NCBI GenBank assembly: GCA_003220685.1
Contig: QHTE01000065.1
Location: 46,609-110,608 of the forward strand
Length of the DNA stretch: 64,000 bases
From: Candidatus Rokuibacteriota bacterium
Lineage (GTDB): Bacteria > Methylomirabilota > Methylomirabilia > Rokubacteriales > CSP1-6
Reading direction: 5' to 3'
The first letter of the stretch is position 1. Every line of letters begins with the position of its first letter. The notes beneath the pieces are model-generated. The model was not told where the DNA came from. It saw only the letters and a list, made by a program, of their open reading frames with translations, and did not search any database. Both the position numbers and the translations under genes were made by a program. Shown piece after piece: positions 1-7,189 of this stretch.

Positions 1-90
1 CGCGCTCGGCGAGCGCAGACGGCGTGTCGCCGCGCTGACCGCCGCCCGATCGGCGGCCGACCGCCCTGGCGCCTGTGTTAGCCTCTGGGC

Positions 91-1143
91 ATGTCGCAGG
101 CCGACTCCGATCCGGACGCGGACGCGATCGAGCGTCTGTTCGACCGCGGCGTCACCGACGGCCTGCCGGTCGTGCCGCCCACCCGTCGCCTGGTCGACCG
201 CGCCGTCGCGGCGTCGGGGCGGGACGCCGATGAGCTGATCGCGCTCGTCCCGCCCAACTACGGCCGCGCGACCGTCGAGAAGATCGCGGTCAACGCGGTC
301 ATGGCCGGGTGCCGCGCGGAGTACCTGCCGGTCGTGCTCGCCGCCGTCGAGGCGATCTGCGACGAGGCGTTCGACCTGCACGGCGTGTCGGCGACGACCA
401 ACGCGCCGGCGCCGCTCGTGATCGTCAACGGTCCGGTCCGCGCGGAGCTCGAGATCAACTCGGGAGCAGGCGTGTTCGGCCCGGGATGGCGGGCCAACGC
501 GACGATCGGCCGCGCGGTCCGCCTCGTGTGCGTGAACCTCGGCGGGGCGAGACCGGGCGACGTCAGCATGTCCACGCTGGCTCACCCCGGCCGCTACGCG
601 TACTGCATCGGCGAGCACGAGGAAGCCAGTCCGTGGGAGTCGCTGGCGGTCGAGCACGGATTCGGTCCCGACGAGAGCACCGTGGCGCTTCTCGCCGCCG
701 ACGCGCCGCTGGGCGTCTATGCGCATCGCAGCCGCACGCCCGAGGACCTCATGCCGACGCTCGCCGCGAGCATGGCCGTCATCTCCCACCACCGGATGAC
801 GCACTGGGGCGACACCCTGCTCGTGCTCTCGCCGGAGCACGCGAAGATCCTGGGCGATGCCGGGTGGAAGAAGGGCGACGTCCGGCGCTGGCTGCACGAC
901 AAGCTGCAGTGGCCGGTGCGGGAGCTCATCCCCGGGCGCGACGGCGGCGAAGGGCTGCCCGAGCACGTGCTCGCGAAGTACCGCGATCCGGATCGCGAGG
1001 CCACGCTGATTCCGAAGTTCCGTGCGGCCGAGCACATCAAGGTGGTGGTGGCGGGCGGCACCGCCGGACGCTTCTCCGCGATCGTGCCGGGCTGGACGTT
1101 CTCGAAGGGCTCGAATCTCGTCTTCAGGAGGATCCCTCGATGA
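91..1143 (+). CDS. Conserved protein of unknown function, coupled to a UGSC selenoprotein
   Basis: 350 residues; I do not recognise the family. The chain is rich in Gly/Ala with no signal peptide or clear membrane segment. Distinct stretches are DGLPVVPPT near residue 23, NAVMAGCRAEYLPVV near 68 and a Gly-rich NSGAGVFGPGWRANATIGRA segment near 122. The ATG at 91 has no strong Shine-Dalgarno. Its TGA overlaps the ATG of the downstream selenoprotein (ATGA) and an AGGAGG lies inside its last codons, so the two are translationally coupled. The inference is that it is the functional partner of the selenoprotein, perhaps the substrate-binding or catalytic half of a redox enzyme, but nothing in the sequence names the reaction. 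Confidence 0.8.
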   Translation: MSQADSDPDADAIERLFDRGVTDGLPVVPPTRRLVDRAVAASGRDADELIALVPPNYGRATVEKIAVNAVMAGCRAEYLPVVLAAVEAICDEAFDLHGVSATTNAPAPLVIVNGPVRAELEINSGAGVFGPGWRANATIGRAVRLVCVNLGGARPGDVSMSTLAHPGRYAYCIGEHEEASPWESLAVEHGFGPDESTVALLAADAPLGVYAHRSRTPEDLMPTLAASMAVISHHRMTHWGDTLLVLSPEHAKILGDAGWKKGDVRRWLHDKLQWPVRELIPGRDGGEGLPEHVLAKYRDPDREATLIPKFRAAEHIKVVVAGGTAGRFSAIVPGWTFSKGSNLVFRRIPR

Positions 1144-1658
1144 CCGAGTACCTCGACCCCACCGATTCCGTCGCGGTGCCCCGAAAGACGGCGTCGCGGC
1201 CCTCGAGCCTCGACGGCAAGGTCATCACCTTGCTCGACATCTCGAAGGCGCAGGGCAACCACCTGCTCGACCGTCTCGAGGAGCTCCTGCGCGAGCGCAC
1301 GACGCCGAAGGCCATCATCCGCAAGAAGAAGCCGACCTTCGCGCGCCCCGCCCCCGACGCTCTCCGAAAAGAGATCGTCGGCGCCACCGACGTCCTCGTC
1401 GAGGGTCTCGCCGACTGAGGGTCGTGCACAACGTGCAGTGTGCACGACGGCGTGTTCTTCGAGGACAACGGCATCCCGGTGGCGACGGTCATCTCGTCCG
1501 AATTCGTGCGGGCCGCGCGCGCCCAGGCCGATGCCCTCGGCGCGGCCGACTATCGGACGGTCGTGGTAGCGCACCCGATCCAGCCGCTCACGCGCGAAGA
1601 GGTGCGGGCGCTCGCCGATCGCGCATTCGACGAGATCGTGAGGCGAATCACCGCGTGA
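1140..1658 (+). CDS. UGSC-motif selenoprotein (Sec encoded by in-frame UGA)
   Basis: Read through the TGA at 1416-1418, this is one continuous frame of 172 residues with selenocysteine at position 93. The junction reads ...VEGLAD-U-GSCTTCSVHDGV..., the signature of the UGSC family of (seleno)proteins, and the downstream part (GIPVATVISSEF, then VVVAHPIQPLT) is clearly coding in the same frame. A conventional gene caller would report two fragments, about 92 and 72 residues. The nearby Cys96 and Cys99 could form a selenylsulfide with Sec93, which suggests a redox role; the substrate is unknown. The start at 1140 overlaps the upstream stop and has AGGAGG in front of it. Expression would require SelA/SelB/SelD and tRNA-Sec elsewhere in the genome. 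Confidence 0.88.
1419..1448 (+). other. Candidate bacterial SECIS stem-loop
   Basis: Directly after the UGA, GTCGTGCACA (1421-1430) and TGTGCACGAC (1439-1448) form a perfect 10-bp stem with an 8-nt loop, ACGTGCAG, that contains G residues. A stem-loop inside the coding region just 3' of the UGA is how bacterial SECIS elements recruit SelB. The loop starts only 12 nt after the UGA, at the short end of the usual spacing. A competing hairpin (TGCAC 1425-1429 with GTGCA 1433-1437) is possible. Confidence 0.75.
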
Positions 1659-1697
1659 TCACCGCGCGGACCCGGGCGGCGGTCGAGGGCTGACGCG

Positions 1698-2483
1698 ATG
1701 CTCGTCGGCGCGTTCGCGTGCGCCCATACGCCCCAGCTCCTGGCGCGCCCGTCGACCGAGGACCGCGATCTCGTCCTGCGCGTCCACGGCGCCTTCGCCC
1801 GGGTGAAGCGCCGGCTCGAGACGCTCCGGGCCGACGCGATCGCGGTCGTCGCCGGCGACCACGTCGAGGCGTTCTTCCTCGACGCCGTGCCGGCGCTCGG
1901 GGTGTACGTCGGCTCTGAGTGCGCGGGGACGTTCGGGCGCTATCGCTACCGGTTCCCGATCCACGAGCCGCTGGCTCGAGCCGTCGTCGAGCAGGGCGTC
2001 GAGCGCGGCTTCGACCTCTTCTATACACAGCACGCGCCGCTCGACTACGCGTTCTACGTCCCGCTCCACTTCACGATGCCCGAGCCGGGCGTGCCCATCG
2101 TCCCGCTCCACGTGAACGTCTACCTGCCGCCCCAGCCCACGCCGCGCCGCTGCTACGACTGGGGCCGCACGCTCGGCGAGATCCTCCAGGCGCGGCCGGA
2201 GCGAGTGGTGCTGATGGCCTCGGGCGGCATGTCGCACTTCCCCGGGACGGACCGCTACGCGTCCCCCGAGTTCGAGTACGATCGCCGGCTGCTGGACGCG
2301 CTGAAGGCGGGCCACGGCCGCGAGCTGGCCGCGATCACCGGGGAGGAGCTGGACAAGATGGGCAACATCGAGCTCCGGACGTGGGCGGTGCTCCTCGGCG
2401 CCGTCGGCGAGGCCAGGGCCGACGTGTACTGCTACGAGCCCTCCTGGCATCACGGCAACGCCGTCGTCGAGTGGCCGGTGTGA
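1698..2483 (+). CDS. Class III extradiol ring-cleavage dioxygenase, catalytic B subunit (LigB-like)
   Basis: 261 residues, typical for LigB-superfamily catalytic subunits, which bind non-haem Fe(II) and open catechol-type rings. Candidate iron ligands are the His in CAHTPQLL near residue 10, the His in AGDHVEAFF near 55 and the Glu in CYEPSWHHGN near the C-terminus. The GGMSHFPG segment near residue 176 corresponds to the catalytic-base region of the family. The last codon overlaps the GTG start of the small LigA-type subunit, giving the expected B-A pair. The natural ring substrate cannot be read from sequence. It follows the selenoprotein by 39 bp and may share its transcript. Confidence 0.85.
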   Translation: MLVGAFACAHTPQLLARPSTEDRDLVLRVHGAFARVKRRLETLRADAIAVVAGDHVEAFFLDAVPALGVYVGSECAGTFGRYRYRFPIHEPLARAVVEQGVERGFDLFYTQHAPLDYAFYVPLHFTMPEPGVPIVPLHVNVYLPPQPTPRRCYDWGRTLGEILQARPERVVLMASGGMSHFPGTDRYASPEFEYDRRLLDALKAGHGRELAAITGEELDKMGNIELRTWAVLLGAVGEARADVYCYEPSWHHGNAVVEWPV

Positions 2484-2758
2484 ACGAGACGTCCCACTAT
2501 CGATTCCCGCCTGCCTCGGCCTACCGGCTCAATCGGTGTCTCTTCGCGCTCAAGTCGGATGACGCGTTCCGCGCGCGGTTCCTGGAGGACGCAGACGCGG
2601 CGATGAGCGAGCTCGAGCTCGACGCCGAGGACGCGGCCGCCGTCGTCCGCGGCGACCGTGACGCGCTCCTGGCCCGCGGCGCGCACCCGTATCTCGTCTT
2701 CATGGCCGACCTGCGCCTCCGGATTGAGCGCGAGCCCGTGTCGTTCGAGTTTTTTTGA
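2480..2758 (+). CDS. Extradiol dioxygenase small subunit (LigA-like)
   Basis: 92 residues from the GTG at 2480, which overlaps the ligB-type stop. It is an all-helical small protein (YRLNRCLFALKSDDAFRARFLEDADAAM, then ARGAHPYLVFMADL) matching the LigA subunit that caps the active site of LigAB enzymes. The C-terminus reads VSFEFF and the gene ends in a run of seven T directly before the TGA; beyond it lies a truncated cyclase gene. The pairing with the preceding LigB makes the call firm. Confidence 0.8.
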   Translation: MNETSHYRFPPASAYRLNRCLFALKSDDAFRARFLEDADAAMSELELDAEDAAAVVRGDRDALLARGAHPYLVFMADLRLRIEREPVSFEFF

Positions 2759-3093
2759 TCAACATCGGGGGGAGCGAGCCGCGCAATCCGGGCCGGGACG
2801 GCTCGCCGGCCGCCCACGTGGCCTCGATGCCGTGGTTCCGCGCCCGCGACATCGCTATGCTCGGGAGCGACACCCACAACGACGTGAGCCCGCCGAGCCA
2901 TCCGGGGCTCGGCAACGTCGTGCACATCGTGGGCCTCGTCGGCATGGGGCTCTGGCTGATCGACAACGGCAATCTCGAGGAGCTGGCGCAGGCGTGCGCC
3001 GCGCGGCGCCGCTGGGAGTTCTGGCTCACCGTCGCACCGCTGCGCCTGCAGCACACGACGGGCTCGCCGGTCAACCCGATCGCGCTGTTCTGA
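2755..3093 (+). pseudogene. Cyclase-family protein, C-terminal fragment
   Basis: About 112 codons from a TTG overlapping the ligA stop. The second half (ARDIAMLGSDTHNDV..., GLVGMGLWLIDNGNLEELA..., FWLTVAPLRL..., GSPVNPIALF) is the C-terminal end of the PF04199 cyclase family (kynurenine-formamidase-like metal hydrolases), usually 250-330 residues. The N-terminal metal-binding HxGTHxD part is absent upstream, where ligA lies instead. It is most simply a deletion remnant; a missing stretch in the assembly would look the same. Confidence 0.7.
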
Positions 3094-3517
3094 GCTCCGG
3101 CCGGGCCGCCGCGCGCGGCGCCACGCCGATCCGCGACTTGATCCGGACGCGCACGGAGAGCTCCGCGGCGGCCGTGTGCTTGACGCGGAGGAGCGCGGCG
3201 CGCTTGAGCTCCTTCGACGGCACCTCGCCGATGACGCGGATGGTGACCGGCGAGCCGATCCAGAGCGGCACGCGCACCGTCGCCGTGAGCGGCCACGCGA
3301 GCAGCTCGGGGTCGTGGCCGAGCGCGTCGACGACCATGCCCCTCACCGCCACCGCCTCGCCGTCGCGCTTGAGCCGCAGGGCGCTGACCTTGCCGACGAG
3401 AGCCAGGACCAGCAGGAGTCCGGCCGCCAGGAGCAGGACGAGCGCGATCGGGTCGTCGAGCCGAGACGCCACCAGCGTCGCCTCCTCGCCGTCCAGGTGA
3501 GGCAAGCCGGATGCCAC
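3071..3517 (-). CDS. Small hypothetical membrane-anchored protein
   Basis: 148 codons from a GTG. One hydrophobic segment (DDPIALVLLLAAGLLLVLALVG, residues about 21-42) is followed by a soluble beta-rich domain with many Val/Arg (LTATVRVPLWIGSPVTIRVIGEVPS...). I do not recognise the family. Its 3' end overlaps the convergent cyclase remnant by 23 bp. The start is uncertain and there is no strong ribosome binding site, so the call rests on the plausible membrane anchor and on the lack of another gene in this stretch. Confidence 0.5.
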   Translation of the reverse strand: MASGLPHLDGEEATLVASRLDDPIALVLLLAAGLLLVLALVGKVSALRLKRDGEAVAVRGMVVDALGHDPELLAWPLTATVRVPLWIGSPVTIRVIGEVPSKELKRAALLRVKHTAAAELSVRVRIKSRIGVAPRAAARPELRTARSG

Positions 3518-3632
3518 CGCCGAAAACGCCGCGGCGAGCGGAAGATGAAACGCGGCGCGCCCGCCGCAGCGGCAGGAGCGCGGTAAGACTTACACGCGCG
3601 TCGTGTAGTTCCTGCGCCCCCGGGGACGACGG

Positions 3633-4643
3633 CTAGCTCGAGAGGAACTTCAGCAGTACTTTCTGGCCGAGCAGCCGGATCGAGCGCAGGACCTTCTCCT
3701 GCTCCATCCCGGGCCACTGGACGCGGAAGATCAGCGTCGTGACGCCGAGCCGCTCCCGGCATCGCGCAATCTCCTCCACCACGCGAGCGGGGTCGCCGAT
3801 GATGAAGCGGTCGCGCGCGAGCTCTGCGAAGGTCGCGTCGAAGGTCTCGCCGGGCGGCAGCGCCTTGTCCTGCTCCCAGGTGCGGTACGCGCGGTACTTG
3901 GGCCCGATGAGCGACGCCGCCTCCGCGAACGCGATCGCCGCGTCGGGCGCGACGTAGCACTCCTTGATCAGAGGGGTCTCGACGGCCGGAGGCCGTCCAA
4001 GCTCACGGCGCGTCGCCCGGAAGAGCTCGAGCTGGCGCTCGAGCGTCGACAGGGTCGCGTGGGGGTTCATCAGCCACGCGTCGCCCAGGCGAGCCGCACG
4101 CCGAACGCCGCTGTCGCTGTTGGCGGCCAGCCAGATCGGTGGCCGCGGACTCTGCATCGGACGCATCGAGATCCGAGCCGAGCGTAGCTTGAAGTGCCGG
4201 CCCTCGTAGTCGACCGGCTCGCCGCTCCACAGGCGCTGAACGGCCTCGAGCCCCTCGACGAGGCGTCCGACTCGATCCTTCGGGTCCTGCCCGAGCGCCT
4301 GGTTCTCGACGTCGCGATAGCCGAGGCCCACGCCGAAGATCAGACGGCCGTCGGCGATGACGTCGAGCGTGGCGAGCTGCTCGGCGATCTCGACGGGGTG
4401 GTGCAGGGGCAGCAGGAGGACGCCGGTGCCCAGGAGCATGCCGCGTGCCTCGGCGGCGATCCGCGCGAGGGTCGGGATCGGCTGGAAGTACGTGAACGGA
4501 TCGGAGAGATAGTGCTGACTCGCCCACACCGAGCTGAAGCCCACGGCGCGGGCGAGCCGCACCTGCTCGACGTGCTCGCGGAAGCGAACGGCCTGCGGCT
4601 CCTCCGGCAGATGCTGGACGGAGAGGCCGAGGCCGAACCTCAC
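3633..4643 (-). CDS. LLM-class flavin-dependent oxidoreductase
   Basis: 336 residues of the bacterial luciferase-like monooxygenase fold (FMN or F420 dependent). Family hallmarks are VRFGLGL at the N-terminus, GVLLLPLHHPVEIAEQLATLDVIADGRLIFGVGLGYRDVE around residues 73-112, and LAANSDSGVRRAARLGDAWL near 180. The GTG start at 4643 overlaps the TGA of the DUF35 gene upstream, so it is translationally coupled to the DUF35/thiolase-like pair. The context suggests oxidation of an acyl-CoA or lipid intermediate in the same catabolic route. FMN versus F420 cannot be decided by eye. Confidence 0.85.
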   Translation of the reverse strand: MRFGLGLSVQHLPEEPQAVRFREHVEQVRLARAVGFSSVWASQHYLSDPFTYFQPIPTLARIAAEARGMLLGTGVLLLPLHHPVEIAEQLATLDVIADGRLIFGVGLGYRDVENQALGQDPKDRVGRLVEGLEAVQRLWSGEPVDYEGRHFKLRSARISMRPMQSPRPPIWLAANSDSGVRRAARLGDAWLMNPHATLSTLERQLELFRATRRELGRPPAVETPLIKECYVAPDAAIAFAEAASLIGPKYRAYRTWEQDKALPPGETFDATFAELARDRFIIGDPARVVEEIARCRERLGVTTLIFRVQWPGMEQEKVLRSIRLLGQKVLLKFLSS

Positions 4644-5146
4644 TCGGGCAGTCTCCAGACGCGACCGACCGGCGGCTCGTCGGTCAGCCCGAACTGGGGC
4701 AGCGCCATGTGATCGGCGAGGTCCTGGAACACGACGCGCACGCGCCGCCCGATCGCGACGTTCGCCTCCGCCTCGGGCGTGAAGTCCGGCTTGACCAGAT
4801 TCGCGATGACCCGCAGCGCCTCGTCCGGTGTCGGCTGGCCGCGCTGCTCGTCGAGCTCGACTAGGACCACCGCGTAGGGGGTCATCTCCTTGAATCCGGG
4901 CTGGATCGCATGCGCGACGATCTCGTAGGAGTAGATCGTGCCGCTCCCCGAGACTTCGTGCCACGTCCAGCCGAGCTCCATGCACCACGGGCACGCGTGG
5001 GTCGGCGGATAGCGCATCAGGCCACAGGCCTTGCACTTGCGCACGACGAGCCGGTGGGCGCGCGCGTGCTCGTAGAACTCCTTCCACTCGCTGTCGTTGT
5101 CGGGAACGATCAGCGCCATGCCGCGGTACTGCACTGGCTGGGGCAT
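4640..5146 (-). CDS. DUF35 / OB-fold acyl-CoA-binding protein with rubredoxin-like zinc ribbon
   Basis: 168 residues from the ATG at 5146, preceded by AAGGAG. A zinc ribbon with paired cysteines (CKACG at about residue 38 and CPWC about 12 residues later) is followed by an OB-fold (GTIYSYEIVAHAIQPGFKEMTPYAVVLVELDE). This is the DUF35 architecture found as a partner subunit of thiolase-like enzymes and of Ltp2-type retro-aldolases. It sits directly downstream of a thiolase-like gene, as such pairs usually do, and is coupled to the LLM oxidoreductase. Confidence 0.88.
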   Translation of the reverse strand: MPQPVQYRGMALIVPDNDSEWKEFYEHARAHRLVVRKCKACGLMRYPPTHACPWCMELGWTWHEVSGSGTIYSYEIVAHAIQPGFKEMTPYAVVLVELDEQRGQPTPDEALRVIANLVKPDFTPEAEANVAIGRRVRVVFQDLADHMALPQFGLTDEPPVGRVWRLPE

Positions 5147-5164
5147 CGGGGCTCCTTGTCTTAG

Positions 5165-5217
5165 GCTCGCCTCGGACGCGGGGGCCCGAGCCCCCGGGCG
5201 TCCTGCGGCCCGCACTG
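5165..5217 (-). repeat. GC-rich palindromic intergenic repeat, copy 1
   Basis: This 53-bp element fills the gap between the thiolase-like gene and the DUF35 gene. It has a central inverted repeat (GGGGGC / GCCCCC with a short loop) and conserved outer ends (GCCTCGG on one side, CGCACTG on the other). By hand count about 41 of 53 positions match the element at 28550-28602 without gaps, and its left half resembles 58586-58623. It could act as a terminator-like hairpin or be a REP-type element. Confidence 0.6.
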
Positions 5218-6444
5218 CTAGCGCCGCATGATCAGGGCGCTGCCCGTGGCGGGCATGGCCCAGCCTAGGTTCATCGTGATCTCGGCGTCCTTGACCTGGC
5301 GGCAGCGGCCCGGCGAGTAGTCGTAGGTGTGCACGCCCTCGGCGGCGCGGGGGCAGTAGTCGTCCACGGTGCCGCGCAGCTGGCGCACGTTCTCGATCAC
5401 CATCGACATGCCGTGGGTGTAGCCCTCGCAGAGGTGGCTGCCCGAGGTGTTGTTCGGGCGCTTGCCGCCGAGTTCGATGATGCCGCTCGAGACGTAGGCG
5501 CCGCCCTCGCCCTTCTTGCAGAACCCGTACTCCTCGAGCTGCAGCATCGTGGTGAACGTGAACGCGTCGTACGAGCCGGTGACGTGGACGTCCTCGGGCC
5601 CGATCCCCGCCTGGGGGAAGATGATGTCCTTCGCGTAGTAGCCGGCCACCCGCGAGATCGGGCCGTGCGCCCAGTGGAAGTCGAGCCGCGGCTTCGACAC
5701 GCGGCCGGCGACACCCATGATGTAGACTGGCCGGTGCCGCAGATTGCGCGCGCGCTCGGCGGAGGTGACGATGACGCACGTCGCGTTGTCGGTCTCGAGA
5801 CAGCAGTCGAGGAGGTGGAGCGGCTTGACGATCCAGCGCGAGGCCAGGACGTCCTGCACCGTCACGCGCTGCTTCAGGAGCGCCTTCGGATTCTGCGAGG
5901 CGTGCTTGCTGTGGGTGACCCGCACGTGGGCGACCTGCGCGGAGGTCGTCCCGTACTCGTACATGTGGCGCATGAAGGTCGGCGCGAAGTTCTGGCCGGC
6001 GCTTCGCATCCCGTACGGCACCTGCGCCAGGTCGAGGCCGCGCACCGGCTGGGCGGCGCGCGCGCCGGTGCCGCCGATGCGGAACTCCGAGTAGCCGTTC
6101 ATCGAGCGGTAGATCGCGACGGTGTTGCACATGCCCGCCTCGATCGCGCCCATCGCGAGGCCGACCAGCGCCTCCGTGGACGAGCCGCCGCCCATCACGT
6201 CCATATAGAAGTTGAAGCGGATGCCGAGATCGGACGCGACGCTGTTGGCCAGGGTCGAGTCGCCGCCCTGGTAGTCGAGCATCCCGTCGACGTCGGCGGC
6301 CTTGAGCCCGGCGTCGAGGATCGCCTTGCGGATCGCTTCGACGGCCATGGCGCGCGTCGTGCGCCCCGAGGCGCGCGAGTACTCCGTCTCTCCGACGCCG
6401 ACGATGCAGTATCTGTCACGAAGCCCGCGACTCTGGACGACCAT
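5218..6444 (-). CDS. Thiolase-like protein (lipid-transfer/Ltp2 type) lacking the catalytic cysteine
   Basis: 408 residues with the thiolase fold, starting at an ATG with AGGAGG about 10 nt upstream. The position of the nucleophilic Cys of true thiolases (CxxGxxAL) reads MGGGSSTEALVGLAMGAIEAG (around residue 84), with no Cys. The C-terminal half retains GSYDAFTF and CEGYTHG motifs. Thiolase-like proteins without Cys paired with DUF35 proteins include the Ltp2/ChsH2 retro-aldolase of steroid side-chain degradation, so carbon-carbon lyase activity on a hydroxyacyl-CoA is a reasonable inference. A non-catalytic acyl-CoA binding role is the alternative. It heads a DUF35-LLM operon. Confidence 0.82.
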   Translation of the reverse strand: MVVQSRGLRDRYCIVGVGETEYSRASGRTTRAMAVEAIRKAILDAGLKAADVDGMLDYQGGDSTLANSVASDLGIRFNFYMDVMGGGSSTEALVGLAMGAIEAGMCNTVAIYRSMNGYSEFRIGGTGARAAQPVRGLDLAQVPYGMRSAGQNFAPTFMRHMYEYGTTSAQVAHVRVTHSKHASQNPKALLKQRVTVQDVLASRWIVKPLHLLDCCLETDNATCVIVTSAERARNLRHRPVYIMGVAGRVSKPRLDFHWAHGPISRVAGYYAKDIIFPQAGIGPEDVHVTGSYDAFTFTTMLQLEEYGFCKKGEGGAYVSSGIIELGGKRPNNTSGSHLCEGYTHGMSMVIENVRQLRGTVDDYCPRAAEGVHTYDYSPGRCRQVKDAEITMNLGWAMPATGSALIMRR

Positions 6445-6575
6445 CTCCCGGGTGCCTCCTCGCCGATTCGGGGCGCTGCGTCCTCTCGACCGCGATCCCG
6501 TGGCCGCGAGATGCTACCACTTTGCCGCCGACCCTGTCATCGCGGGCTGGGGACCGCCGGCCGAGGGGTGCGCGG

Positions 6576-7169
6576 CTACCGGTCGGGTTCCGAGGGCGGG
6601 TCTTTGCGCAGTCGGGAATGGAGGTCGGTCACGACTTCGATCGCGCGGCTGAGGCTCCCGTCCAGCTCGGCGAGCTCGTTCGACGAGCGGCCGATCGCGG
6701 CGCGCAGCCGCTCGTTTTCCTGCGTGAGCGCTCGCGCTTCGTGCTGGAGCCGCTCATGTGCCTGCCTGACCGCCGCCGCCTCGTGCTGGAGCCGATCGTG
6801 GTCGTCGAGCACGGCGCGAACAGCGTTCACCCCGCGCCGCATGGCCTCGACCCACCGTCGCGCTTCGGTCGTGCTTGTCTCTCCCGCGAGCGTTTCTCGC
6901 GCGGGTGTCTCTCGCGCGGGCGCCTCTCCCGCGAGATTGGCCGCCGTCTTCGGCGCAGTCACCACGGCGAGCGAGGTCGCGCGGATCTGCTCGTCGATCT
7001 CAGGGCGCGCGCGCCGCTCGCCGCGCCGGCGCTCGGCCGCCGCGGGAAGCGCCCGCCGCCGGCGCGGCGCGAATCGGCGATCGAGGACGACCGCCACGCC
7101 CGCGTCGTCGGCGAAGCGCGCGCTCAGGTAGTCGTAGAGCTCGGGATGACGGCGGGCGATGATGAACAT
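6576..7169 (-). CDS. Conserved protein with C-terminal coiled coil
   Basis: 197 residues from the ATG at 7169; a GTG three codons further upstream is possible. The N-terminus (MFIIARRHPELYDYLSARF... VVLDRRF APRRRR) is basic. A Thr/Glu-rich linker follows with short near-repeats (ARETPARETLAGET, about residues 93-107). The C-terminal half is a long amphipathic coiled coil (DDHDRLQHEAAAVRQAHERL..., QENERLRAAIGRSSNELAEL). It lies 20 bp downstream of uvrA and is probably co-transcribed. No enzymatic motif is visible; function unknown. Confidence 0.7.
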   Translation of the reverse strand: MFIIARRHPELYDYLSARFADDAGVAVVLDRRFAPRRRRALPAAAERRRGERRARPEIDEQIRATSLAVVTAPKTAANLAGEAPARETPARETLAGETSTTEARRWVEAMRRGVNAVRAVLDDHDRLQHEAAAVRQAHERLQHEARALTQENERLRAAIGRSSNELAELDGSLSRAIEVVTDLHSRLRKDPPSEPDR

Positions 7170-7189
7170 GGCGCGTTCCACGGTGCGGT

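Noticed and set aside
309..1418. Long plus-strand frame overlapping the first gene
   Set aside because: It is an Arg-rich shadow frame for most of its length; only its last part (from 1140) is real coding sequence, the N-terminal half of the selenoprotein.
2741..2760. Seven-T run at the ligA end as a programmed frameshift site
   Set aside because: Shifting frame does not join ligA to the cyclase fragment in a family-like way, and LigA is complete without it.
5329..7131. 600-codon open frame on the plus strand
   Set aside because: Antisense to the thiolase-like gene and the coiled-coil gene, with composition typical of antisense frames in GC-rich DNA.
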